From Bacteroidales bacterium (GTDB lineage: Bacteria; Bacteroidota; Bacteroidia; Bacteroidales; UBA932): 32,699 nt of DNA. The DNA is taken from positions 1 through 32,699 of the forward strand of contig JAGBCS010000023.1 in assembly GCA_017937885.1 (NCBI GenBank), read 5' to 3'. Shown one piece after another: positions 15,828-24,939 of this stretch; positions within the stretch are counted from its first letter, which is position 1; every line of letters starts with the position of its first letter. The notes under the pieces were generated by a model. That model worked only from the letters and a program-made list of their open reading frames with translations, was not told where the DNA came from and did no database searches. Both the position numbers and the translations under genes were made by a program.

Positions 15828-16919
15828 ATGTTCACGAACAGACTATTGCCAGTTCTGATAGCGGCAAGCGTGATGATCTCATGCGGGAAAGAGCCCATCA
15901 GGCCGGAAGCCCAGGAACCTCCTGTAAATGAAGAAGAAAGCATCGAAAAGAGCGAATACGCCGAAGGCGCTGACATAAGCTGGATGACCCAGATGGAGGA
16001 AGATGGCCAGATCTTCCGCAATGCCTCCGGCGAGGAAAGGAAATGCACCGCCCTGATGAAGGAAATCGGGTTCAACTCCATAAGGCTGAGAGTATGGGCA
16101 GACCCTGACGGCGGATGGTGCGGGAAGGAAGATGTGGTCGCAAAGGCGAAACGCGCCCAGGCATCAGGAATGAGGATAATGATCGACTTCCATTACAGCG
16201 ACACCTGGGCCGATCCTTCGAACCAGAACCCTCCGGCCGCATGGTCCGGGATGAATCTGACACAGCTGCAGGAGGCTCTTGCAGCCCATACCGAAGAAGT
16301 GCTGAGGGCGCTGAAGGCTGAAGGTGTAGACGTGGAATGGGTACAGGTAGGAAACGAAATCAACGACGGCATGCTGCATCCGACCGGCAAGCTGAGCGAA
16401 AGTCCGCTCAAATTCATAAGGCTCGCCAACAGCGGCTATGATGCAGTAAAGGCCGTATACCCTGACGCGAAGGTCATTCTCCATGTCAGCAACGGACACG
16501 ATGCTTCCCTGTTCACGTGGTTCTTCGACATCATGAAGTTCCAGAAGGCCAACTACGACATAATCGGCATGTCGCTTTATCCCGCATGGTGGGAAAACGG
16601 AGGATGGTGCGCATGGCGCCCGAATGTCGACAAATGCCTCGCTAACATCAGAAGCCTCGTTGAGACATATCACAAGCCTGTGATCATCTGCGAGGTCGGG
16701 ATGCCGGTAAGCGAGCCGCAGATGTCCAAGGAGGCTCTTCAATACATCCTCGACGGCACAAAGCAGATAGAAGAGTGCCACGGCATATTCTACTGGGAGC
16801 CTCAGACCGACGGCAAATGGAAACCGGCAAGCTACTCTGAACTCGGATGGAATGCATATGACAAAGGCGCCTTCGCTGACGGAAAGCCGACTGTCGCCCT
16901 TGACCCGTTTAAAGACTAG
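15828..16919 (+). CDS. Arabinogalactan endo-beta-1,4-galactanase (GH53), lipoprotein
   Basis: Cleaves internal beta-1,4-galactosyl links in type I (arabino)galactan side chains of pectin. The 363-residue product has a lipoprotein signal (SVMISC, Cys19) and a short spacer rich in E and P, so it is probably anchored on the cell surface. The GH53 barrel starts at about residue 46 (GADISWMTQME, typical of the family) and includes SIRLRVWADP, IDFHYSDTWADP, the acid/base E177 in VQVGNEIND and the nucleophile E289 in IICEVGMP. It is followed after 3 bases by a GH2 beta-galactosidase, which would take the released galacto-oligosaccharides to galactose. No SusC/SusD pair is present in the window. Confidence 0.95.
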   Translation: MFTNRLLPVLIAASVMISCGKEPIRPEAQEPPVNEEESIEKSEYAEGADISWMTQMEEDGQIFRNASGEERKCTALMKEIGFNSIRLRVWADPDGGWCGKEDVVAKAKRAQASGMRIMIDFHYSDTWADPSNQNPPAAWSGMNLTQLQEALAAHTEEVLRALKAEGVDVEWVQVGNEINDGMLHPTGKLSESPLKFIRLANSGYDAVKAVYPDAKVILHVSNGHDASLFTWFFDIMKFQKANYDIIGMSLYPAWWENGGWCAWRPNVDKCLANIRSLVETYHKPVIICEVGMPVSEPQMSKEALQYILDGTKQIEECHGIFYWEPQTDGKWKPASYSELGWNAYDKGAFADGKPTVALDPFKD

Positions 16920-16922
16920 AAC

Positions 16923-19454
16923 ATGAGAAAGATACTGACAACATTGGCGGCCTTATGCATGGCCGCAGCTGCATTTGCACAGACCGTACGCACGGAAACC
17001 ATCCTGAAGGAATGGGAGTTCCGCAAAGGCCACGACATCGAGGCTGCAGAAGGATGGGAGACCGTTTCCGTTCCTCATGACTGGGCCATCTACGGTCCTT
17101 TTGACAGAAAGAACGACCTGCAGACCGTAGCCGTCGTACAGAACGGAGAGAAAGTCGCGACAGAAAAGACCGGACGCACCGGAGGCCTTCCGTATGCCGG
17201 AAAGGGAGCATACAGGAGACAGCTGGACGTGCCGGCGGAACAGCTGGACGGCCGCAGGCACATACTGCTTTTTGACGGAGCGATGAGCGAAGCACAGGTC
17301 TTTGTGAACGGAGAGAAGGTGTGCTTCTGGCCTTACGGATACAACTCGTTCCATTGCGACGTGACCGGGCAGCTCAAGGCAGGAAGTAACGACATCGTCG
17401 TGCTTCTGGAAAACCGCGAGCAGTCGTCAAGATGGTATCCGGGAGCAGGACTTTACCGCAAGGTGCGCCATATTACTCTTCCGAACGTGAACATCCCTGT
17501 CTGGGGAACCTATGTGACCACCCCGCACGTCGGGAAGGACTATGCTACAGTCAACATCAGGACGAAAGTCGAGGGTGCGGAGGACGGAAGCGTCATCACA
17601 GTGAGGACCAGTATCATCGACAAAGCCACCAAGGATGTGGTCGCAGCAGAAACCGACACCAGACAGCTTTTCAACGGAGAAGTGGAGCAGAACATAATTG
17701 TCAATGATCCTAAGCTCTGGTCTCCGGAAAGCCCAAGCCTCTATCATGCATGCACCGAAATCTACCTTGGAGGGTCGATCGACACAGCCTGGGATATGGA
17801 CAGACCGGCCATAACCATCACCCACGGCACCAGGCTTCAGGACAGCAAACATACGACATTCGGATTCAGGACCATAGAGATTGTCCCTGACAAGGGATTC
17901 TTCCTCAACGGAGAGGCCCGCAAGTTCCGTGGAGTATGTCTCCACCATGACCTTGGTCCGCTCGGCGCAGCCATCAGCAAGGCTGCCATCCGCAGACAGC
18001 TCACCATGCTCAAGGACATGGGGTGCGACGCCATCCGCACATCACACAACATGCCTGCCGAAGAACTCATCGAACTATGCGATGAAATGGGATTCATGGT
18101 GATGCTCGAGAACTTCGACGAATGGGACATCGCCAAGTGCAAGAACGGATACCACAGGTTCTTCAACGAGGACAGCGGCAACGGAATGATCTGGGCCGAA
18201 AGAGACATGATCAACATGCTCCATCATTTCCGCAACAATCCTTCCGTCGTGATGTGGAGCATCGGAAACGAAGTCCCGTCTCAGTGGAAGCCGGAGGGAC
18301 TTGTTGTGGCAAAGTGGCTGCAGGACATCTGCCACCGCGAGGATCCGACAAGGCCTGTAACCTGCGGAATGGATCAGTATAACGCAGTGACAGTCAACGG
18401 ATTTGCAGAACAGCTCGACGTGGTCGGATTCAACTACAAGGTTGACCGCTATATCCCGGCATACGAGCTGCTTCCGCAGCGGATCATCCTCGGAAGCGAG
18501 ACGGCGTCCACGGTCAGCTCACGCGGAGTATATCATTTCCCTGTCACCATCGGCAACGACATCCTCAACGAAGACCACCAGTCATCATCATATGACACTG
18601 AGTTCTGCTTCTGGTCGAACATTCCTGACAACGACTTTGCTGCCGATGAAGATTACGACTGGTGCATCGGCCAGTTCGTCTGGACAGGCTTCGATTATCT
18701 TGGAGAACCTTCTCCATACGACACTGACGCATGGCCGAACCATTCTTCGGTATTCGGAATCATAGACCTTGCATCGATACCTAAAGACAGGTATTACCTG
18801 TACAGAAGCCAGTGGAACAAGGATGACGAGACTCTCCACATACTTCCTCACTGGAACTGGGCCGGACGTGAGGGCGGGACGACTCCTGTATTCGTCTACA
18901 CCTCATATCCTTCCGCTGAGCTTTTCGTGAATGGTATTTCACAGGGAATACGTACATTTGCAGAACCGGACGGCGAGGTCCCATGTCTCGGCGAAAAGGC
19001 GATGGCACGTTTCAGGCTCATGTGGAACGACGTGGTCTACCAGCCTGGCGAGATAAAGGTCATCGCATATGATGCCGAAGGAAGACCTGCAGAGGAAAAG
19101 ACCGTGAAGACAGCAGGAAAGGCAGCCGCCGTAAAACTGACGCCGGACCGCACCGTACTCAAGGCTGACGGAGAAGACCTGTGCTATGTCAACGTCAGTC
19201 TCACGGACAAGGACGGAAATCCTGTTCCATGCGACAGCAGACTCGTAAAGGTAAAGGTCAGCGGAGCTGGTTCATTCGAGGCGATTGCAAACGGCGACCC
19301 AACCTGTCTGGAACCATTCCAGCAGCCGCAGATGCACCTGTTCAGCGGTCAGCTGACAGTCATCGTACGAAGCGCGGAGGCTCCGGGAGACATCAGCATT
19401 GAAGTATCAGGAAAGGGCGTCAGGAAAGGCGTCGTGATTATAAGGACCGAATAA
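16923..19454 (+). CDS. Beta-galactosidase, glycoside hydrolase family 2
   Basis: Releases terminal beta-linked galactose, presumably from oligosaccharides made by the GH53 enzyme. The 843-residue protein has a type I signal peptide (MRKILTTLAALCMAAAAFAQ), so it is likely periplasmic. The order is a sugar-binding domain (about 25-185, with VSVPHDWAIYGPF and WYPGAGLYRKV), an Ig-like domain (about 190-315), the TIM barrel (about 320-620; FLNGEARKFRGVCLHHDLGPLG, cut across a loop) and C-terminal beta domains (DUF4982-like and Ig-like). Acid/base is E450 in MWSIGNEVPSQ; nucleophile is E526 in ILGSETAST. Its place between GH53 and S8 genes with gaps of 3 and 13 bases supports one operon. Other GH2 activities cannot be excluded, but context favours beta-galactosidase. 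Confidence 0.93.
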   Translation: MRKILTTLAALCMAAAAFAQTVRTETILKEWEFRKGHDIEAAEGWETVSVPHDWAIYGPFDRKNDLQTVAVVQNGEKVATEKTGRTGGLPYAGKGAYRRQLDVPAEQLDGRRHILLFDGAMSEAQVFVNGEKVCFWPYGYNSFHCDVTGQLKAGSNDIVVLLENREQSSRWYPGAGLYRKVRHITLPNVNIPVWGTYVTTPHVGKDYATVNIRTKVEGAEDGSVITVRTSIIDKATKDVVAAETDTRQLFNGEVEQNIIVNDPKLWSPESPSLYHACTEIYLGGSIDTAWDMDRPAITITHGTRLQDSKHTTFGFRTIEIVPDKGFFLNGEARKFRGVCLHHDLGPLGAAISKAAIRRQLTMLKDMGCDAIRTSHNMPAEELIELCDEMGFMVMLENFDEWDIAKCKNGYHRFFNEDSGNGMIWAERDMINMLHHFRNNPSVVMWSIGNEVPSQWKPEGLVVAKWLQDICHREDPTRPVTCGMDQYNAVTVNGFAEQLDVVGFNYKVDRYIPAYELLPQRIILGSETASTVSSRGVYHFPVTIGNDILNEDHQSSSYDTEFCFWSNIPDNDFAADEDYDWCIGQFVWTGFDYLGEPSPYDTDAWPNHSSVFGIIDLASIPKDRYYLYRSQWNKDDETLHILPHWNWAGREGGTTPVFVYTSYPSAELFVNGISQGIRTFAEPDGEVPCLGEKAMARFRLMWNDVVYQPGEIKVIAYDAEGRPAEEKTVKTAGKAAAVKLTPDRTVLKADGEDLCYVNVSLTDKDGNPVPCDSRLVKVKVSGAGSFEAIANGDPTCLEPFQQPQMHLFSGQLTVIVRSAEAPGDISIEVSGKGVRKGVVIIRTE

Positions 19455-19467
19455 AAACGCACATCAT

Positions 19468-21516
19468 ATGAAGAACAGACTTTTCGTGCTGCTTGCTTTG
19501 GCAGCCTTCAGCACATCATGCATGACGGAAGACATCAGGGAAGATGTTTCCGCTGCCGACAACGCCTCCCGTCAGGCTCTCATGACCAAGCTGGCAGGCA
19601 ACACATACGGAGAAAGAGAGCCAGGCTCGCTGCTGTTCAAGCTTGACGCCGGACAGGCTGACGGAATCACAAAAGCCTGTGATCTGGCGGCCACTCTTTT
19701 CCCGGGAACAGAAGTGACCGTATCCTCGGCAACAGGAGTTGCACCGAAAAATATGAAGGTGGCGAAGGAAGTCGGCCTGGACCGCTGGTACATCGTCCGT
19801 TTCGACGAATCCATTCCTGTCGAGTCCATGGCGCAGAAGATTGCACAACTCCCTGAGATACAGACGGTTCAATACAACACATACCTGACCCCGACAGAGT
19901 CTGACATAGTACTGCCGTACATCCCTTCGGCAAAGACGAGGGCTGAGGGAAAGGCTGACCTGCCGTTTGATGATCCGAACCTCGCAGACCAGTGGAACCT
20001 CATCAACACCGGAAGCAAGGATATCGCCGAGACGGCTGTTGAAGGAGCCGATGTCGGAGTGAAGGACGCATGGAGACTCACGGCAGGATCCTCGGACGTG
20101 ATTGTGGCCGTGCTTGACTGCGCGATCAAGAGCATCCATTCGGATCTCAGGAATGCGGTATGGGTAAACCAGGCTGAAGCTGACGGAGCGAACGGCGTGG
20201 ACGATGACGGAAACGGCTACATCGACGACGAGAACGGATTCAACTTCGTAGGATGCAAGCTTAGTGAGGACGAGCCTGTCAAAGGCAACATGCTCAACTG
20301 GAGTGCAGGTTACGGACATGGTACACATGTAGCTGGCATCATCGGTGCGACCAACGGCAACGGCAAGGGCGTCAGCTCGATCGCCGGCGGTACCGGCAAC
20401 GGTGACGGTGTACGTCTGATGAGCTGTCAGATATTCGAAGGCAGCAAGTCCACAACGGACGCTCAGAGCGCGGCAGCATACATATATGCAGCCGACAATG
20501 GTGCCAGCGTGATAAACAGCTCATATGGTTTTGCCGGCGGAACATTCCTCAAGGACGAGGATTTCATCAACGGCATAGAGAACGGAGCAAAAGGCTCGCC
20601 GCTGGAATATGACGCCATAAGGTATTTCATCCATCCGGACAACAGCAACAGTCCGGCAGTCAAGGGCAACATCGTGGTCTTTGCTGCAGGTAACGAGTCA
20701 CAGCCATATTCTTCGTATCCGGGAGCGCTTCCTTTCTGTATCTCGGTGACAGGCTTCGGACCGGACTTCCGCCCGGGAGGCTATACCAACCATGGCCCGG
20801 GCTGCAAGATAGCAGCACCAGGAGGAGATCTCGCCATCGGAGCTGCCGATTACCAGCAGAACAAGAGCCAGATCCTTTCTACCGGCGTCAGCGAATGCGC
20901 GATGAACAGCAATGTATACGGATCTGACTATGTATATATGCAGGGTACATCGATGGCCTGTCCTCATGTGACCGGAGTAGTCGCTCTGGGCATCTCATAT
21001 GCGGAAAAGATAGGCAAGACATTCACACGCGAAGAGTTTACATCGCTGCTTCTGACTTCCGTGAATGACATAGACCAGTACCTGAGCGGAGCGAAGACCT
21101 ACAACGGCGAAACCATCAATCTCTCGGATTACAAGGGAAGGCTTGGAACAGGCGCTGTCGATGCATGGAAGTTCCTCATGGCCATAGAGGGAACCCCTTC
21201 TGTTCTCGTCAAGACCGGCGAAGCGGCAGAAATAGACCTTTCGGACCATATGGGAGGAAATGCCGACGGACTCGAGTATCTTTCCGTGAAGATCGATGAT
21301 GCAGGACGCAATTCCCTCGGCCTTTCAGCCGACCCGGTGATCAGGAACGGAAAACTTGAGCTCACATGTACAAAGGTCGGCTCAGGCAAGGTAAGCATAA
21401 CCGCGACTGTCGGACGCGACAAGGAAATGGAAGGAGGCATCGGAGGAATGGAGTTCACCCGTGAGGTTTCGATCGTGTCAAGATCATTCGTTTCCGGAAA
21501 CGGCGGATGGCTTTGA
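19468..21516 (+). CDS. Subtilisin-like (S8) serine protease lipoprotein
   Basis: A cell-envelope protease of 682 residues. The lipoprotein signal ends FSTSC (Cys18) followed by MTEDIRED. An inhibitor-like propeptide region spans about 45-150 (WYIVRFDESIPVESMAQKIA). The catalytic domain follows, with D217 in VAVLDCAI, H284 in GYGHGTHVAG, the oxyanion N409 in AAGNES and S495 in GTSMACPHVTG. The first motif reads D-C-A where subtilisins nearly always have D-T/S-G, which is unusual, but the triad is intact. DGANGVDDDGNGYIDDENG is a calcium-loop signature common in Bacteroidota members. A C-terminal beta domain covers about 585-682. It is third in the operon with the galactan enzymes. Its last 33 bases overlap the convergent queH gene. 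Confidence 0.9.
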   Translation: MKNRLFVLLALAAFSTSCMTEDIREDVSAADNASRQALMTKLAGNTYGEREPGSLLFKLDAGQADGITKACDLAATLFPGTEVTVSSATGVAPKNMKVAKEVGLDRWYIVRFDESIPVESMAQKIAQLPEIQTVQYNTYLTPTESDIVLPYIPSAKTRAEGKADLPFDDPNLADQWNLINTGSKDIAETAVEGADVGVKDAWRLTAGSSDVIVAVLDCAIKSIHSDLRNAVWVNQAEADGANGVDDDGNGYIDDENGFNFVGCKLSEDEPVKGNMLNWSAGYGHGTHVAGIIGATNGNGKGVSSIAGGTGNGDGVRLMSCQIFEGSKSTTDAQSAAAYIYAADNGASVINSSYGFAGGTFLKDEDFINGIENGAKGSPLEYDAIRYFIHPDNSNSPAVKGNIVVFAAGNESQPYSSYPGALPFCISVTGFGPDFRPGGYTNHGPGCKIAAPGGDLAIGAADYQQNKSQILSTGVSECAMNSNVYGSDYVYMQGTSMACPHVTGVVALGISYAEKIGKTFTREEFTSLLLTSVNDIDQYLSGAKTYNGETINLSDYKGRLGTGAVDAWKFLMAIEGTPSVLVKTGEAAEIDLSDHMGGNADGLEYLSVKIDDAGRNSLGLSADPVIRNGKLELTCTKVGSGKVSITATVGRDKEMEGGIGGMEFTREVSIVSRSFVSGNGGWL

Positions 21517-22128
21517 CATGCTGAATTCACAGCCGCAATACTGCTGGTTGTAGAAATCATACTCCTTGATTATCTGAAGGCGGCGCTCCTGGAGCCCGCC
21601 TTTTCTCCAATTGTTGGTCCAGAAAACCGGGCTGACGACCGGAGAGCCATCCTCCTCAGGCTGGCTTTCGACGGCCTGAATCTGCTGACATGCCCAAAGC
21701 CCGGCCTCGTTTATCTGATCAAGGGATTTCCAACGGGATGAGGCAAGAGTCGTCGTCAGAACCTTTATGCCTCTCTGTCGGGCATAAAGCGCCGTCCTCA
21801 AAAGCCTGAGCTTGAAACATTTAAGGCAACGGCTTCCTCTTTCCGGCTCGTTTTCAAGCCCCTTCATGGCTTCAAGCCAGTTTTCATGGTCATAATCAGC
21901 ATCCACGATCTCCAGTCCGAGAGCCTTAGCATAGCGGGTACACTCATCCTTTCTTATCTCGTATTCTTCCTTGGGATAGATGTTAGGATTGCAGTAATAG
22001 ATGACAGGCGTGATGCCGTTCTGCATCATGGCCTCGATGATTGCGCTTGAGCATGGCGCACAGCACGTATGGAGGAGAACCGTAGTCTCCCCAAAAGGCG
22101 CCTCTATGACATTACGTTTTGTCTTCAT
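21484..22128 (-). CDS. queH: Epoxyqueuosine reductase QueH
   Basis: Cobalamin-independent iron-sulfur enzyme for the last step of queuosine synthesis at tRNA wobble position 34. The product (214 residues from this start) has the conserved cysteine pairs: LLHTCCAPC near the N-terminus, RCLKCFKLRL in the middle and QQYCGCEFS near the C-terminus, as well as YYCNPNIYPKEEY and TTTLASSRWKS. The frame is open to an ATG at 22149, but that codon lies within the -7 box at 22146-22154, so I choose the ATG at 22128 (MKTKRNVIEAPFG). The gene ends inside the convergent S8 protease gene. A glycine/serine-rich tail after YCGCEFS is slightly longer than usual, perhaps a result of the overlap. Confidence 0.92.
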   Translation of the reverse strand: MKTKRNVIEAPFGETTVLLHTCCAPCSSAIIEAMMQNGITPVIYYCNPNIYPKEEYEIRKDECTRYAKALGLEIVDADYDHENWLEAMKGLENEPERGSRCLKCFKLRLLRTALYARQRGIKVLTTTLASSRWKSLDQINEAGLWACQQIQAVESQPEEDGSPVVSPVFWTNNWRKGGLQERRLQIIKEYDFYNQQYCGCEFSMSKPSAVSGNE

Positions 22129-22145
22129 CTGACTGCGAAATCTTC

Positions 22146-22154
22146 GCAAAGATA
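22146..22154 (-). promoter_or_regulatory. -7 box TATCTTTGC of queH
   Basis: TATCTTTGC on the minus strand. It covers the upstream ATG at 22149 and therefore decides the start at 22128. Confidence 0.6.
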
Positions 22155-22167
22155 ATGTAATTTTGAG

Positions 22168-22176
22168 TAACTTTGC
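22168..22176 (+). promoter_or_regulatory. -7 box TAACTTTGC of nhaC
   Basis: TAACTTTGC, 21 bases before the ATG at 22198; divergent from the queH box 13 bases away. Confidence 0.55.
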
Positions 22177-22197
22177 ACCGGCTTAACGAAAACAGAC

Positions 22198-23574
22198 ATG
22201 GGCATAATTCCTGACAGATATATAAAAGAACTCTTCAAGGGAGTACGCGACAAATGGGCGGAGCATGATGCCAGGCCTATGAACGGCTGGCTTGCACTCA
22301 GTCCCCTTCTGGTATTCCTCTGCGTCTACCTTGTTTCATCCATAGCAGCACAGGACTTCTATAAAGTCCCTATTTCCGCCGCATTTCTGATTGCGTCCAT
22401 ATATGCCATAGCCATATGCAGAGGCAAGACCTTGGAGCAGAGGATTGCCACATTTTCAGAGGGAGCCGGCAACAAGAACGTCCTTCTGATGATATGGATC
22501 TTCGTCCTTGCAGGTGCATTCGCCTCAACTGCCAAGGAAATAGGAGCCATTGACGCCACCGTGAACCTTGCGTTGCGCATTCTTCCCGGAAGACTCCTCT
22601 ACGCAGGGCTCTTCCTTGCTTCCTGCTTTATATCAATGTCAATAGGAACAAGCGTCGGCACCATCGTCGCCCTGGTCCCCGTAGCCGCGGGAATCGCAGA
22701 GGAACTCGCCTTGGGAGGTGTGACAGGAGCATATGCCAGCGCACCGTTCATAACGGCGATCATAGTAGGGGGAGCCTTCTTCGGCGACAACCTTTCATTC
22801 ATCTCAGACACGACCATAGCTGCCACCAGGACCCAGGACTGCTCCATGGCCGACAAGTTCAAGGCCAACGTACGCATTGTCGGACCCGCGGCTTTGCTTG
22901 TAACGATACTGTATGTCATAATGGGATCATCGGTATCTGTCAGTCCTGACGCAGGAGCAATTGACTGGGTGCTGCTGATACCATATGTGCTTGTGATAGC
23001 CTTGGCGCTTTCAGGGATGAACGTGGCCGCCGTACTGACCGTGGGACTCGGCCTGAATGCATGCATAGGACTGCTCAGAGGAAGCCTCACATGGACCGGA
23101 CTGCTCGAATCGACAGGTTCAGGCATCAGCGGGATGGGCGACCTCATCATCGTCACCATGCTTGCAGGAGGTATGCTCGAACTGATAAAGGTGAACGGAG
23201 GTCTGGACTTCATCGTGAACGGAATGACGAAAAGGATCAAAGGGAAAAGAGGGGCGGAACTCAGTATCGCAGGCCTTGTTTCGCTTGCCAACCTGTGTAC
23301 GGCAAACAACACCATAGCCATCATAACGAGCGGACGCATTGCCAGGGACATCACTAGACGCTTCAGCCTTGACCCTCGCAAGAGTGCCAGCATACTGGAC
23401 ACCTTCTCATGTCTGGTCCAGGGAATCATCCCTTATGGAGCCCAGCTGCTGATGGCTTCCGGCCTCGCCGGCATCTCATCGATAAGCATCATAGGCTACC
23501 TGTACTATCCGTTCGTGATGGGAGCGTTCGCCCTGGGAGCCATCATTCTCCGTCTCCCCAGGAAGTATTCTTAG
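22198..23574 (+). CDS. nhaC: Na+/H+ antiporter NhaC family protein
   Basis: An inner-membrane antiporter for sodium and pH homeostasis; some relatives exchange organic acids or amino acids instead. The 458-residue product has 11-12 hydrophobic helices after a soluble N-terminal 30 residues. Family stretches include SMSIGTSVGTIVALVPVA, FITAIIVGGAFFGDNLSFISDTT (split here as GGAFFGDNLS and FISDTT), MLAGGMLELIKVNGG and the C-terminal CLVQGIIPYGAQLL. It is transcribed alone and ends 7 bases from the convergent LuxR gene with no hairpin visible between them. Confidence 0.9.
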   Translation: MGIIPDRYIKELFKGVRDKWAEHDARPMNGWLALSPLLVFLCVYLVSSIAAQDFYKVPISAAFLIASIYAIAICRGKTLEQRIATFSEGAGNKNVLLMIWIFVLAGAFASTAKEIGAIDATVNLALRILPGRLLYAGLFLASCFISMSIGTSVGTIVALVPVAAGIAEELALGGVTGAYASAPFITAIIVGGAFFGDNLSFISDTTIAATRTQDCSMADKFKANVRIVGPAALLVTILYVIMGSSVSVSPDAGAIDWVLLIPYVLVIALALSGMNVAAVLTVGLGLNACIGLLRGSLTWTGLLESTGSGISGMGDLIIVTMLAGGMLELIKVNGGLDFIVNGMTKRIKGKRGAELSIAGLVSLANLCTANNTIAIITSGRIARDITRRFSLDPRKSASILDTFSCLVQGIIPYGAQLLMASGLAGISSISIIGYLYYPFVMGAFALGAIILRLPRKYS

Positions 23575-23581
23575 CTGCAGG

Positions 23582-24190
23582 CTAAAAGTCGATCGAATTT
23601 GAGTCGATCAGATTGTTCAGAAGCGCGTAGACCGTAAGACCTGCCACAGTCTTGATACCTGTCTTGCGTGTGATGTTCTTGCGATGAGTAATGACCGTGT
23701 GGATCGAAATGTTGTAATGGTCGGCGATCTCCTTGTTCAGCATGCCCTTAGCTACGCAGACCAATATTTCCTTTTCGCGTTGCGAAAGGTCATGGCCCTC
23801 CGATTCCGGAGTCTCTTCACGAGCCGCCAATGATTCGCGCAGCTTCTTCACGACAGCCACAGGATCGTCATACATGCTTATGACCGCATCATAATGCCTT
23901 GTCTGCTCCTCCTCCATCGGGATTGTCTTGAGCGCCACCACTGCCGCATCAGAGTGCTCCGCAATGCGGCTGCGTCCCGTCATCCTGGAGACATAGTCGA
24001 AAACAACCGGGTCAATGATGATCACATCCGCATCCATGTTGCGCAGACGCGCCTCCGAAGCATGTGAGAGATCCGTCAGAATACCCTCGACGCGGAATTC
24101 CCCATGCTCGGCAAGCACGGCCTCGATCCCTCTGGCCACAATCTGCGAAGGGATGATGAGCAGAACCTTTCTATGTGACGTCTTCATCAT
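23582..24190 (-). CDS. LuxR/NarL-type response regulator with atypical receiver
   Basis: A DNA-binding regulator of 202 residues. The C-terminal LuxR helix-turn-helix is clear (about 133-195: LSQREKEILVCVAKGMLNKE, IADHYNISIHTVITHRKNI). The N-terminal 115 residues fold like a receiver (VLLIIPSQIVARGIEAVL, then ADVIIIDPVVFDY with a possible phospho-acceptor D60), but the acidic pair normally found near residues 12-14 is replaced by IP, and the conserved Lys near residue 105 is not obvious. Phosphorylation is thus doubtful and it may sense in another way. Its ATG overlaps the TGA of the hemerythrin gene (ATGA), so the pair is translationally coupled. No histidine kinase is nearby. Confidence 0.85.
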   Translation of the reverse strand: MMKTSHRKVLLIIPSQIVARGIEAVLAEHGEFRVEGILTDLSHASEARLRNMDADVIIIDPVVFDYVSRMTGRSRIAEHSDAAVVALKTIPMEEEQTRHYDAVISMYDDPVAVVKKLRESLAAREETPESEGHDLSQREKEILVCVAKGMLNKEIADHYNISIHTVITHRKNITRKTGIKTVAGLTVYALLNNLIDSNSIDF

Positions 24191-24882
24191 GCTTCCATCC
24201 TGTTAACCATCGGTATAAGTACCGAATCCTCTATGATAGTATGCTTCTCCAGGTCCTCTCCCAGACGATAGATCCTGTACAGCGCCTCATTGCGCATCAC
24301 CGTATCACAGGTCTCTGGAAGGTACTTCATGACGATATTCTTCAGGTCTCCGAGTGTCTCGTCTATGTTGCTGTGGTTTTCCTCGAACTGATCGATGGTA
24401 TAGCTCGCCTGATGACGTCCCTCCTTCAAGGCACGTACATAAGGGAACACGACTTCCTCTTCATAGGAGAAATGCTTTTCCACCTGGGTCTTGTAGTCCT
24501 CGAAGAATCTTGCGACGATCTTCTTCTGCTTCTCGCTGCAAGGCTCCACCATTGACTTGAGATTCTTCTCAAGTCCTGCGAACTCCTTGTCAAGATAGAA
24601 CGAATGCGAATTGTGAAGATACTCGACTATGGTCACCGGGTCTGCCCCGGAAAGCAGTTCAGCAGAAGGGATATAGTCGTCATATGTGTATATGTTGCAG
24701 ATCAGCAGGAACGAATTAAGGTTGATTCCTTGTCTGGCACATACTTCCTGTATGGTGTTCTCTCCGAATCCCAGACCTATGCCCATGCGCGAAAGCACGT
24801 TCAGGAGCTTGAAGTTGACGTCGATAAGATCGGCAAGCTTCATCGATTCGGAAAAGACTATGCGTTGTATCTCTGTTGTCAT
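24187..24882 (-). CDS. RIC-like hemerythrin protein (ScdA/YtfE type)
   Basis: A cytoplasmic non-heme diiron protein; relatives (RIC: ScdA, YtfE) repair iron-sulfur clusters after nitrosative or oxidative stress. The 231-residue product has an N-terminal ScdA-N-like helical domain (about 8-70: KLADLIDVNFKLLNVLSRMG, GFGENTIQEVCARQGIN) and a hemerythrin four-helix bundle with candidate iron ligands H90 or H93 (EYLHNSHSF), H137 and E141 (EKHFSYEEEV), H170 (ENHSNIDE), and H214 and E218 (EKHTIIEDS). The N-terminal domain lacks the CxxC-type cysteines typical of ScdA, which is a difference from the repair proteins. It is first in a two-gene operon with a LuxR-type regulator, so a sensing role is as plausible as repair. 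Confidence 0.85.
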   Translation of the reverse strand: MTTEIQRIVFSESMKLADLIDVNFKLLNVLSRMGIGLGFGENTIQEVCARQGINLNSFLLICNIYTYDDYIPSAELLSGADPVTIVEYLHNSHSFYLDKEFAGLEKNLKSMVEPCSEKQKKIVARFFEDYKTQVEKHFSYEEEVVFPYVRALKEGRHQASYTIDQFEENHSNIDETLGDLKNIVMKYLPETCDTVMRNEALYRIYRLGEDLEKHTIIEDSVLIPMVNRMEA

Positions 24883-24898
24883 AAAACAATTATTTGTC

Positions 24899-24906
24899 CA
24901 AAGTTA
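24899..24906 (-). promoter_or_regulatory. -7 box TAACTTTG of the hemerythrin-LuxR operon
   Basis: TAACTTTG on the minus strand, 16 bases before the ATG at 24882. Confidence 0.5.
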
Positions 24907-24939
24907 TAAATTTTCTCCCATTATACTTCCGCCTCAGCC

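Noticed and set aside
15828-21516. Complete polysaccharide utilization locus
   Set aside because: No SusC, SusD, or hybrid sensor is present on either side, so only an enzyme operon can be claimed.
22599-23429. 276-codon minus-strand open frame
   Set aside because: Antisense to nhaC; the composition is that of the complement of membrane-helix codons and shows no signature.
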